Source of the DNA: Dromaius novaehollandiae
Lineage: Eukaryota; Chordata; Aves; Casuariiformes; Dromaiidae
Assembly: GCF_036370855.1 (NCBI RefSeq)
Contig: NC_088098.1
Coordinates: 143,736,721 to 143,800,720 of the forward strand
DNA: 64,000 nt
Direction: 5' to 3'
In this document: positions 12,027-24,100 of the stretch, piece by piece
Numbering within the stretch: the stretch's first letter is position 1
How the letters are laid out: every line of letters starts with the position of its first letter
Made by a program: the position numbers and the translations under genes
Notes under the pieces: generated by a model
Database searches by the model: none
Told to the model about the DNA's origin: nothing
What the model saw: only the letters and a program-made list of their open reading frames with translations

Positions 12027-14990
12027 CATTTACTAGACATGGACACCTACTGATTGTCAGCAATCTTTTGCCTCATCTATGCATTTGTTTACATGCCTCA
12101 TCAGTACATTTATTTGTCACGGTAAGAATTCCCAGGAAAAACTGACAAATATGTTTAAAAATTGGGTAGCTAAAGTTACAATCTCAAGTTCAGCACTTCA
12201 GTGTCTAGCTATTCTAAAATGCTAAACCACAGCAATTACTACTGACATACATTTTCCATATCGACTTCAGCCCTCTCACTTGCAGGAGTGCTGAAGATCA
12301 TCATCCAGGAGGATATGACCAGCCACCTTGACAAGATTGCTCTCAAATTTCACAGTCAGTGAAATTAATTCAATAAACTGCGAGTCCTACTTTAGTGATA
12401 ACATTCCTGATTTCATGACAGCTAATTTGCCCCACAAAAAATGGGCTTTGTTTTGGAAGACAGCAGTCTGGTTTCAGTAGAAGGTGTTAAAAATAAAATC
12501 ACTGCACACACTAATCACTTCAGTGTATAGGTCATACTGTACAACCCACACAAGTGTCAGCACTCTGTGCAGTCATTAAGGAAAGGTAGGGAATTAAAAT
12601 ATCTAATCCTCTCTTGCTGCCTTCAGGTTAACTAAATTCATCTCGCTATATATAATTCTAACTATGTTCTTGCAGGGTTTTTGTGTCTAATCCCATTTTT
12701 AAGCAGAGGTTCCTATATTTTCTGCTTCCAGTGACTTGCATGCCAGAGAGTTGGATTCAAACTTCAAACAAGGCCTCCTGAACGGTGGCTGTTCACTCCT
12801 GCCACATAACTAAAGGTCGACAGGTAACAAGGGAAGGCAGGAGCAGCACAGCAGATGCTTTAGGTGACTTGTTTCCTTGAACTTTTAGCAGTAATTTCAA
12901 GCGAGCTCCTGGCTTGCACCCCCTCTTTGATATGTCACTTCTCCCACCACGTTATTTTGTTCTAAACAGCACAGGTTGTGACCATGGTGTAGCATGAAAT
13001 ACAAGTCTCCCAAAAGCTAAATGGGCATTTCTTTATTTCCTGTACTACCTTCCTTCTGACTAAAAGCTCACCATGCAAATTATGTGGAAATTATTCCACA
13101 TAGATCAAAGGGCTAATGTGACAACCAATAGAACAGATTAATGTCAGACCTGACAGAAGTCCCTAAGAATGCATTTTTTCTTACTACCTGATAGCATTTA
13201 AATCTACTCAAATTTGCTAAGAACTTGTCAGAAGATGTGGCATATTCTGTGGCTGACAGGGATTAAAACCAGAGCAGCTGCATTTCACTGGTTTCACAGA
13301 AAAGGGAAGTAGCATAGAAGACCATTAATTTGAAAGCCAGTTTGGCCAATTCAGAAATGGAGAGAAATCTTATTGCTCAGTGGGGAACCAAGGCAGAAGT
13401 TCTTTTCTACAGTCACACCAGTCTGTTAGGTAACATCCATACTGTCAGTTGAGTGTAAGCCTATTCTCAGATCAGCTTCCCCCCTGCACACACACACTGT
13501 TTATACACATGAACATGCCCAGTCACAGACTAGGCCCTGATTAAAGAGTTTACCAGATGACAGGAGGGTGTTCAAGCACCCACACAGCATCTAAGCATAG
13601 ATCCAAACTCCTGTTAATAGGCTGGAAAGCTCGGTGTACTAGCAAAAAGCCTGAACTCTGTTTGAACAGGGTGAATGTTTTCCATCCAGGTTGAAAGCCA
13701 GACGAAGAACTAGCATGTGAAGAGGGTACACACAGATTGGCTTATACCAAGTCCCATCACTCAAGCCTGCCCGTAGAGAGATAAAAACTCCTGCGGGAGT
13801 GTCCAGATCCTGCCCTCAGCACTGACAGTGACATTTGGCCAACGGGAAGTGTAAAGGGCACCTGGGTATCAAGGACTTAGGGGCTGAAATAGATTTGAAA
13901 AGAAAGAATCACCCTGTAAAAAGGTAAATATTCAACATTTGTACAACACCTCATTCTCCTGAAAGGTGAATTTGTTCAGCTGTCACACAGTCAGATGCTA
14001 AGGACTCATGTGAATGTACGTGTTGTTTTCCTGACACCCAAATACAGGTGATTTCACCTTGGCTGGCATCTGTGGAAAGCTACAGGGGCTGGGGGTTGCA
14101 GGGGCAGGCCTGGCAACATACAGTAACTGCCACTTGTCAAATCACTGCTAGAGAGCTCAGCCAGACATGGAGAAAGGGGCTGTCCCCATACAGACACACA
14201 AAGGTCAGACATTTCACAGAGAAGTAATTAGCAGATGACAAGGAGAACAAAGTAATGGGAAGCACCAAATAGGATGCACAATTTCATTACAAAGCATAAC
14301 CCCCTCTCCCAAAAAAGCCAAACCCAAGCAAACTATTAGGAATATTTTCAGTCCTAAATTCCATTCACCAGCTAAAGCTGGTGAATTTTAAAAGAATCAG
14401 ATTTTCAGTTTTTGAGGAGATAGTGGTAAGCAGGGAAAGCCGGTAAACTGCTTTACCTAAGTTTCCTGCAAATCCCAGCCATGGAGTGGTTGCTGATCTC
14501 TTCCTCTTCATGCACATTAACCAGAGCATGCCTGTTCTGCATAACCAATTATTATGATCTCCTGGGGAATGTGTATTTCCCATAAACTAGGTGAATCTGA
14601 CACTTTAGAGTTGTCCAGAGTGCACACTTCTGCATAAAGTGCATAATGCATAAAAAGCTTTTACAAAAACTGTCTGCATTTGAATAATACAGGGAAAAAA
14701 AACTCCTAAGTGTTTCCTTGGTTTGCTTGAAAAATCATCTATAATAAGCTTTTTCAAAAAAATTATAAAGATAAAAAGTTAAATGAAGCACTTGCTCCTT
14801 CCCTTTCCCTATGCCCTTGTTTCTCCCTTTGTGGGGCAAAACCTACCACCACATAAAATCACCTGTCAAGAAAACCCAAGACAACTGGCAAACCTCCAAG
14901 CCAGTGTTAACCATAGGAGAATGTGCCCACACATGGTTAAATATAGACACCATAAAGAAGGAAGCAACACTGTAACAAATGAAGGTTCTT

Positions 14991-14996
14991 TTTATT
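14991..14996 (-). terminator. GYG2: Candidate distal poly(A) signal of GYG2
   Basis: The plus strand reads TTTATT, giving AATAAA on the minus strand within CAATAAAAAGAACC, followed by a T/GT-rich stretch (CATTTGTTACAGTGTTGC) that suits a downstream cleavage element. Use of this site would make a 3' UTR of about 5 kb. A nearer AATAAA on the same strand is at 18424-18429. Confidence 0.3.
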
Positions 14997-17900
14997 GAAA
15001 GAGCTGTGGCTGAATTGTATAAATGTTTGACATTCATGTCTTATGAAGCTGATGTCCAGCTGAATGTTTTGATCATTATTAAATGACATTTAGAATCACT
15101 ACATTACACTGAGTCAAAGTAAATGAGAAGTCTCACAGCAGTGAGAAATAAACTTCTAAGGATACCTTGCTTCACCATGTTTAAATACAACAGACATATC
15201 GATTTGCTCTTTTCTGGGACCCAGTGGAATGCCAGTGCACAGGGTCCCATCTTTTGGGAAAGCAAAATAATTACGTACCAGATAAAAGGAGAAAAGTAGT
15301 TTGAGCTCAGCCTGAATTTTCCTGGGAACTGCCTGTATATTTACAGCATTTACATAACTGCCCCCACCCCAAAAAGGGGGATTTGGGAGGGTCTCCTTTG
15401 TTACTTTGAATTTTGAAGAAGTAAAATCAAAATCTTTAGCTCAAAGCCAGACTGCAAGTTTATACACACACACACACGCATATGTGAACAAGTTTCTAAA
15501 CTGATCCAGTAAGTTGAACTGAATAAAATTGGATGTTTTTGGTAAAATATCTTCACTATAATGTTACTTCAAAACAACTTTGTAAAAATCAAATTTATTA
15601 AAAAAACTAGTTTCTTGTTGCTTTACTATATTGTAATACTTTTCTTTTTTGAAGGCAAAAAAAAAAAAACCCCACATTTCTAAGGTAAGTGGGATATTTC
15701 AGGTTCTGGATGGCCCTGGCTTCTTTTCTGCCATTTGTATAAAAGCTGTAAGTAAAATGATTTGAAAGACAAATAATTTAAGGAGGTTTCAAGAAAAATA
15801 CATCTTGCAGCTGAACAAAACTTATAACAGATACCCACTGACCACATACAATCACTCTTGCTCCAAATGAAGTAATACAATCATTTTCAAACAAAAGCTC
15901 TAAAATAAGGATTGCTCTTTAGCCACATTATTGTATTTCTCTTCTACAGTGTTTCAATAATGAATATTAATATTTATATTAAATAATACTAATAGGCTTT
16001 GAAAATCAGTTTTCTAGGCCTAAAATAAAACAAATCACCTTACCATATGCATTCATTAAACTTTTTGTTTTCCAGCTGTAACTTGGCTTCTGACATTACA
16101 CATTTAAAAGGCAACCACCTACAGTTTATCTTAATGCGTTTAGGGAACACATGCTTTTCCAGAGCAGTTAACATCATGCTGCCCTGACATGTGAATTGTA
16201 TTAAAAATAATCAACAAAACAGAGCATGGCTTTCTTAATTATTTTTTCTTCCACTTTCTGAGAGTTTAAAGGCTGTTTACACCAGCTAAAGTAAAATTAA
16301 GGTAAATTCTTGGAACTGTGGGTTTTTTCTTCTTTTTCCCCTGTATTCATAGTATGCCATTGCTAGTGTTTTTCCAGTTAGCCTTTATGATTTTAAAATA
16401 AATTATATATCATGCTAATTTTTTAAACTAGCTTTGCTATATGATATGCTGTTATTATAACCTATTGAAAGTTTATACCAAGATGCAAGATAACTGCTTG
16501 AGTGTCACCTTTTTTAATTGTCAGCACTAAAGACTTACTTATGAGTCAGCCAAGTTAGGATGAACAGAATTTCACCTGAAGCATTCTGCAACCAATACAC
16601 TAAAAAATGCAGAGTATTTCAATGACTAGTATTAAATATCCTACAAAAATACTGGTCAATTGATAATTGATTCCTGTGCATTTTATTTCATTTATAGAGC
16701 TGATTAAAAGAAAAAAAAACATACAGAAATTAAAAAATACCACCATGATAAAAAAGAAAACTGAGACAAAAGGAAACAGAAATATATAAATCATTTTCTT
16801 TAATAAACAGAGCTAAATACTCTCACACAAAGGTGAAATTATTAGAGATGTAAGTTAGAAAAACAGACTCATGTTATTATCAAAGTCACATGAATTGAAA
16901 CAGCTTAGGAAAACAATAGGTTCAGATCTATTAAGGAACAGACAGGCATGCTGTAGACTTGTTTCTGTAGACCAAGTATACATTTTCAGAAGCATGAAAA
17001 TGTATAAAGTCACCTGCTATTAATGTAATTTTCCATTCCTGGCAGAAAAATCAAGGTAGAGAAATAACTAAACATTTTTTCAAATCCCAGCCATACAAAA
17101 CATAACTAATATGCGCTGACTAAACTAGAAACACAAAGAAAACTCTCTTCTGCTTTCCCAAGAGCATGCAATTGCAAAGGCCTTCACATGACACCAGGCA
17201 GCAAGTAAAGAGATGCTTCAAGAACAGTAGTCTTCCTTTCCTGTAGACTAGCAAAGTGCAGTAACCCACTCGTCTAAAATTTTCAAGAATTTTCTTTGTG
17301 GCACACCCACACTATCTCCTGTTTATACATGAACAGCACCCCATAAAATTGTTGTACTGCAAATGAAATTACCCTCTTAAGTCTAGCTGGAAATAACTCT
17401 CTTAAGCACATGAGAGAAGGAGAGAGAATCAGCAGGTTTTCATTTAAACACAAGTTATCCTCTTTAAATACAAAAGAAGTCAAGAAGTCTGCCACACAGA
17501 CACCAACAGCTCAGGGTTTGTCCTTTCAAAAACCCTCCTGGTTGCTTCTCACATCAGTAGGGCTTAAACAACAGTGACAAAACACAAAATTGCACACAAA
17601 ATCACACACACACACCAGACAGTACAAGATATTTTGTGATACTCACTTTGTCTCTGCAACTTTTTATCTTACAACATTTAATTGAACAGAGACAAAGTGA
17701 TTGCTCTACAGGGCATTCCGAATTGCCAAAGTGAAAGTGTCTTGTTTAAGGAGGAATCGCACATCCGAAATTCTGCATTTCTTAACTTTCTTTACTCTAA
17801 AAATACCTGGGACTACACCATGATTTAATGTGGAAGAAATTCTAGCTGAAGTTGAGTAAGGTGTACTTCCAGGTAATTTTTAACTTAGCAACATGCTACC

Positions 17901-20107
17901 CATAATACCCTCCAAACCTGCTTGTGGCCCCAAGAAGATTTCAAATGAGGCCTGCAAGAACTAAACATTACTGCCCAAAGCACAGCACTTGCAACTTCTG
18001 GATTTAATTCAAAGCATTCTCCCTTCTCACTATCTGGTGACAACAGTGTTGTGCTAGAATCCACTGGGAGACCACATTTAACTATTTCAACAGACTTCTT
18101 TACGTGAAGGCCTACTGCACACAAACTTCGTTGGGTCTTGAAACTACTGCTATGCTTTTCCATAAACAAAATAAACCAACTAGTGTTCTACTAATTCAAG
18201 AGAGATTCTAAAGCTTATGAGTGTCTGTAGAAATAATTATAACTCACACCACCTTTTAATTCTGCTCAGCTGGCAGTGCTAATGTCACAAATGCAATTTA
18301 GTAAAATTGAAAGGTATATTAAAGTAACCAGTCAGTCAAGAATAATACTCCCTGGCACAACAAAACAAAATCTCTAACCCTGCATCATCTGATGGGCACA
18401 TGACTTTATATGTCAATTTCTACTTTATTTCCATGAATTCAAGGAAATAAAATAATTCCAGAGCTATATGTTATATTAGCATAACTAACTTTGGTGCAAG
18501 GACTTGCTAATCATTAATCTTACTGTATTTCTTTGCAAAACACTGCACAGTTCACACACAATATCATTTTACATCTTGATACTTTCAAGTGTATTCCATG
18601 ACTGCTCCTTTCACTTAAATATTTTACAATAGCATGCCTATTCTAAAACCTTTCGGTTAATGATTTGAAGTCAGTAATTTTCTCTCATTCTAATTGCTGT
18701 AAAAAGTACAGCTGCATGAAGCATTAGTTCACACTGTTGACTGGCATTTTAAACAGTCTTCAAGCTGTTTGAATTATATTAGCAGCAATTCTTATAAAAA
18801 CTAAGAACTTTTTCAGAAGTGCACAAATTATTTCTCTAAGAGACAGGGATAGTTAGCCCAGATCAAATGCCACATGTGTATGAGTACACTGCAGCTAGTA
18901 TACTGCAATCTCTGCATAGGCACGTTGTGCCGTACAAAAACAGGAGGTGGAGTGCACCTACCGTGTTAGCATGCGAAGGTTAGCTTCCCAGGAAAAGTGA
19001 ATTAACGTTATGATCAATGGAGAAATGAGATGAATCATTTGCTGGGCATTTCTTTTAGCATTTCTCTTTCACTTGTTTGTTACATTTGCTGAAATTAGTC
19101 AAATCTAAATACCCAAATTCACAAAGCAATCCCCCATAAGTATAATTAATGTAATGGAGGCTCATCAATAGATTTTTCTGGAACTATACTCACCAATGTA
19201 TTGGTTCCCAAACACAGCTATTCTTTAGAAGATTGTTTAAAGGGCCTATTTACTAAAACAAGTACCAACTGTGTTTTCAGTTGCACTCCAACTGGCTGCA
19301 ATATGCTGCAACTCTGTTAAATGAGAATAGTGCCTTTATGAACTGCAGTTTGGAGTATTGTAAACAAATATAAAGCACCAGAAAGTTTACACCACAGTGA
19401 CAGCATTTCTTCCTCTGACTATGCCACTCTGAATATGCAAGTAGAGCTAACATATACACAAAACCAACAATATCCTATAGTGATGATATAAAAGGTTGAC
19501 ATACATGATCTATTTTAAGAGTTTTAGACCACTCCTAATCATCCTGTTGCTTGATCAACTTCCATATAAAACAGGGAGAATGTCCACTAGTGATCTCAGA
19601 CAAAAAGTCCTAATTTCCTCTAATTATAATTATACTTAAATGAACGAGTTTTGTCGCTGACTCCTATAAGGCCAGGATTTTATCTCCTCGCTCATTTTTC
19701 TCTCACATGAAAGTCTACATCATGTTTGCCCTTGGATTCGTTAACTTAGTTCCAGAAAAAAAGATTTTAACTCAAAAAAGTTTTTGTAGCATCTTCTCAG
19801 TGGTCATGACCATTACTAAAGAACACTGTGGGGAGGAGGTGGGGAGAATGATAAATATGAGACTTTTGAATTCAGAGGATTTCACTTCTGCATTATACTT
19901 TAGTAGGCACTATGGAGAACAATAAAGTTGAGGCACACAAAACAGTTAAAAACCGGCAGTCTGTATCTGCTCATCTTCTCTCAAAATATATAATGACCCA
20001 TATCTACCTTTAACTTTAGTGTCAAATAAACTACAAAGAAAACCAAATATCTAAGGACTGCATTTATACAAGAGACATAGATGATGGCCATCACAGTACA
20101 CTTCATC

Positions 20108-20269
20108 TTAATATAAAAATGCGTCCAACTTCCTTTTGATATGTTCAAAAGCATCTTTCCCCATATAGTCCATTCGCCCTTCCTCCCATTTTCTCCGTTC
20201 ATCTTCTGCACTTGGTTCTTCTGGTTTGAGGTGAATAGACAGCTCTGAAACAGCATATGTAACCTCATT
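20108..20269 (-). CDS. GYG2: GYG2 coding exon 8 (glycogen synthase-binding C-terminus)
   Basis: The coding part follows the acceptor ttcttcccacag and ends with TAA at 20108-20110. It encodes [20 protein letters not shown] followed by [18 protein letters not shown] and KRKLDAFLY. This is the conserved C-terminal helix of glycogenins that binds glycogen synthase. Confidence 0.95.
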   Translation of the reverse strand, partial: NEVTYAVSELSIHLKPEEPSAEDERRKWEEGRMDYMGKDAFEHIKRKLDAFLY

Positions 20270-21138
20270 CTGTGGGAAGAAGCAGAACAGTGGGAAAACT
20301 GTCATTTGGTTGTTTTCACTTCTGTGCCGTGAAGTGAAACCTTAAAAGTCAAACTTCTGCTTTTAATAGTCCCAATAAAAAACAAGCTAACAAATGAACA
20401 GTATTCAAATATTCATTCTTATTTTGATAATGTGATCTCATTCTCCCAGATTTACTATTTATCATATCTTTGCACATAGAAACATTTATTTTACTTGTCT
20501 TAACTCACAACTTGGCGCACACAGCAACAGATGCAACAAGAATGTCATAAATAGGGCCTGTTTGGAGTGGAGTATCTACTCCAAAGTCTAAGCCAGTATC
20601 TGTGCAAATTCTGTCTTCAACAGGCCTCCACATGAACATAAGTATCTATAGTTTGTGGTGAAGCATTTAACTGTTCTCCAATGAGATGAACATTATTTAT
20701 CAGACATGAATCACATTATCCATATAAATTAACTCTGAGAGGCTCAAAAGCAAACCACTCATCTCATGTTAAGAATAATGTGTAAATCAGCCTTTCAAGT
20801 GAAGCCCTCACAAATTGATTATAAAGATGCTTCAGAATAAAACTTAATGGGCAGAAACCAACTGCCTAAACTGCCCAAATGCCTTGGAATATCTATGACG
20901 TTTGCCAGTTCTGAGCAAATAGGGCATAGGACTTGCACAAGACCTATACCTGCAGACCAGATAATGTCATGCTGGCTCAATGAAATACCTTGTACGCTTA
21001 GGCAACTGCATCCTACCATATGTAGGCTGCTTGGGTCCCTGTCTACCTGACCTGAAACATGAACAAACGCTCTGAGAAACTCAGACTTCCTCCCTATATA
21101 TGCAAATAGGCAACAATACTTGGTATTTAATTCTCAAG

Positions 21139-21177
<39 letters not shown>

Positions 21178-24100
21178 AATAAAACTCCAGTATCACATGA
21201 AAACTCCTTTAGTTACCAATAGCATGCGTTATAATCGGCCTTGGATGTTATTAACATCAGGAGAGGAAACATCATGTTTTTAGTAGTGAAGAATTTCAGC
21301 TAGGGCCAAAACACTCCTGACTACAGTGGGGCTAGAGCTTCACCTGCAGTTTTGTTTCTCAGTCTTGAACTGTTTCATCATAGTGCTTCCTAACCTACCT
21401 ATAAAAAAGCCTCATTAGGAAAACAACTGTGGTCTGTATTTCACAAGGTCCAATTCTTTGACACCTTGCCACCCTCATCAGTCCCAAGTCTAGCCATGCT
21501 GTCACATTGCCCTCAGACAGATTTAGTGCAAGACCACAAAGCAAAGCTTAATAGCTTGGGTCCCATGCCTGCTGCACTATATTCATGTTCTGAGAGAGGG
21601 AGAGAAAAAAGCTTTGATTGTATTATTAGATGGCTAAAATTAACACCATGCATTTATCATTTGGGGGCTGGTGCAGGAAAAAATACATTTAATAGCTAAA
21701 AAGTATAACCAGTAAGAAGGGATCATACCCCAGTATTGGAGGTTAAGAAATTGCACAGCTAAACGAGTCAAAAAATGATTTGTACATTGCATCATAAGTA
21801 CTTGATCTTTCCCGAAATGATGCTGGCAGCAAAGACATGCATGCAATTATCAGCAAGAGTACAATGCAGAAAGTCACATGTACCAGTTTTGAGGTTTTCT
21901 GAAATGCTGGATGAAGCATATGTTGTTCTGAAGATCTGTCAGGCTCAGAGAGATGCGCATTAGAACTGCGTTGTTCCACTTCACAAACAGGTTGCTAAAA
22001 TACAGACACTGTGGTTTTATCAGGAGAACACTTTTTCCAGAGTTTCCTTACCACAAGAATTCAGGCAAAACAAATCAATTTCAGTCTTGGGGTACAGGAA
22101 AGCAGTGGATGGGAGGAAAAGGAATGAACATATCACCAAGGACAAAATTCATCTCAACTAGCTTTAGCTATCAAAATGGCATTGAATCTAAGCTCCTACT
22201 ATAATCATTCTAGCCTAAATACCTCCAGAAGGCAGCTCATCTTATCCTGAAATAAGTTCAAGAGTGCCTGTCATTCTTCAGTGACTACAGAAACAGTCTG
22301 TAAAGCTAGTTTACACTAGATACCTACCTTCCACAAGGCCAAACTTAAATGGGAAAAATCTCACTTTAGCACACTAGCCTGCTCCATAGCTCAAGAGCTT
22401 TTTGTATGTATAGAATGAAAACAGAGCAATGCCTTCCAGAAGAGAGGTAAATAGAAAGACTGCAAAATCTTGCCTGAAATATTCGCCTCTGCTACTTATC
22501 AAAACATAAGTGAATAAGCAGCCTGCATTCTGAAGTCTCTTCCACCAAAAGGAAGACAATTCCTTAAGATTACTCATTACAACAAGAAGTGGAATAATAG
22601 TGCTTGAGAGAGAAGAGAATCAGGCTATTAATCCTTAATTAACATGATCTTCTGATAAACCAATCCTACTGTGCTATAATTAAAAAATAAAAGTTGTTCA
22701 AATTTGAACTATACTATTTTAAGCCAGTATTATTACTTTTTGCCCCAAACACACACCTGGAAAATGTGTCCATATTTTGTTTGGGCATTTCCAGTAATGT
22801 CAGATATATCAGGTGCCCAAGACAAAACACACTTTGCAAATAAATTATTCTTAAGATATAAGGTTGGGAGTTTATTCTTGATATTTTTCTTCAGCTCTTC
22901 CACATTATGGGTGGAAAAAAAAGGAAGAAAGACTACGGTTTTATTTTATGGAGTAATTATAGTCTGAAGTGCTGAGGCAATGGACATGGTAAAAACCTTC
23001 TTCGTCTGTTGACCTTACTAGAGAGTAATGCATAAGTTAAAATAGCAGATGACATTACAAATGTAAACATTATTTTCTCCCAATCCTACCTTGGCATAAC
23101 ACAGTTTACCATACAACATTTAATGACTTACATTTGTAGAAACATCGTGCTACTAAGTTCAATTTACTTCCTGCATAAAATAAGGAGTCAGTGCAATAGA
23201 AATACCCAAATATATGAAGAGTAACAAGAGAACCAAGACCCCTGCAGTGATCATGAGTATCATACTAAGAATTTATTTATGTTGTCCAAATCAAAGAAAT
23301 GTAAAGAGCATTTTTCTGAGTCAACACTTCTGTAAAAAGAAAAATATTCTACACAGGAGTAAAATAAAGGATTCTAGTTTTAAATATATTCATTCGTAGA
23401 GTATTCATATTTGAAAGATCACTTTGGTAACAGAACTTCTTTATACTCCGTTTTATTTAGTAACTAATAACTTTCAATAAGTAATCTCTTTGCAAAATTC
23501 AGTGCAAACTTTTTCAACCTCCAGATGTATCAAGCATGCATGACTAAAGACAATGTATTTTCCTGAGGCTATTTCTGGTGCTAATTAGCTACAGCCATTG
23601 AATTTTCTTATCTGAAGATGACAATCTCCAGGATCAGAAGCATAATTAAAAATCTTTTTTTAGTGTATCAACTTATTTTGTTATTACATATAATAATACA
23701 CAACATACTTACCGCTTTGAAAATGAGTTCCTCAGGTGAACATGTTGTGGGGTATGTTTCATATGTCCACTCTGGAAGCGCAGGCATTTGCAGTGAATTG
23801 GCCACAGGACGATCGACCTTCTTTAGTATAATTTCAACTCCATTGAATGTGTGCTAACAAAAAACAAGAACATCTCACCACTGAAATAAAATTTTGCATA
23901 AAAATTGGTATCCTATTTACTGAAAACAGTTTCACTTCCTTATAGGGATTGTAACATTAAAGGAATAAGAAGTGAATAAAATCAAAGTCTGTACTCCCAG
24001 ACCAGAGCATCTTGCAGTTTAGGTTTCTGAAACTCAAGAGAACAGCCACCATCATCAGGAGGTGACTAATACGTACTTCCATTTTCATGCTATGCTGCCT

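Larger units (their letters stand above)
11518..20107. other. Convergent intergenic region and probable 3' UTRs
   Basis: This interval separates the stop codons of the convergent arylsulfatase and GYG2 genes. The first 0.5-0.9 kb is probably arylsulfatase 3' UTR. On the minus strand the sequence stays AT-rich and unprocessed-looking from the GYG2 stop toward lower coordinates, with candidate poly(A) signals at 18424-18429 and 14991-14996. It holds a short (AC)7 at 15464-15477, a perfect 8-bp inverted repeat at 15215-15249 and scattered poly-A runs. I see no gene in it. Confidence 0.6.
20270..23712 (-). other. GYG2: GYG2 intron 7, 3.4 kb
   Basis: The intron contains the GT microsatellite and the candidate transmembrane exon. 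No other coding signal was found, in particular nothing resembling the extended acidic linker exons of human GYG2. Confidence 0.6.
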
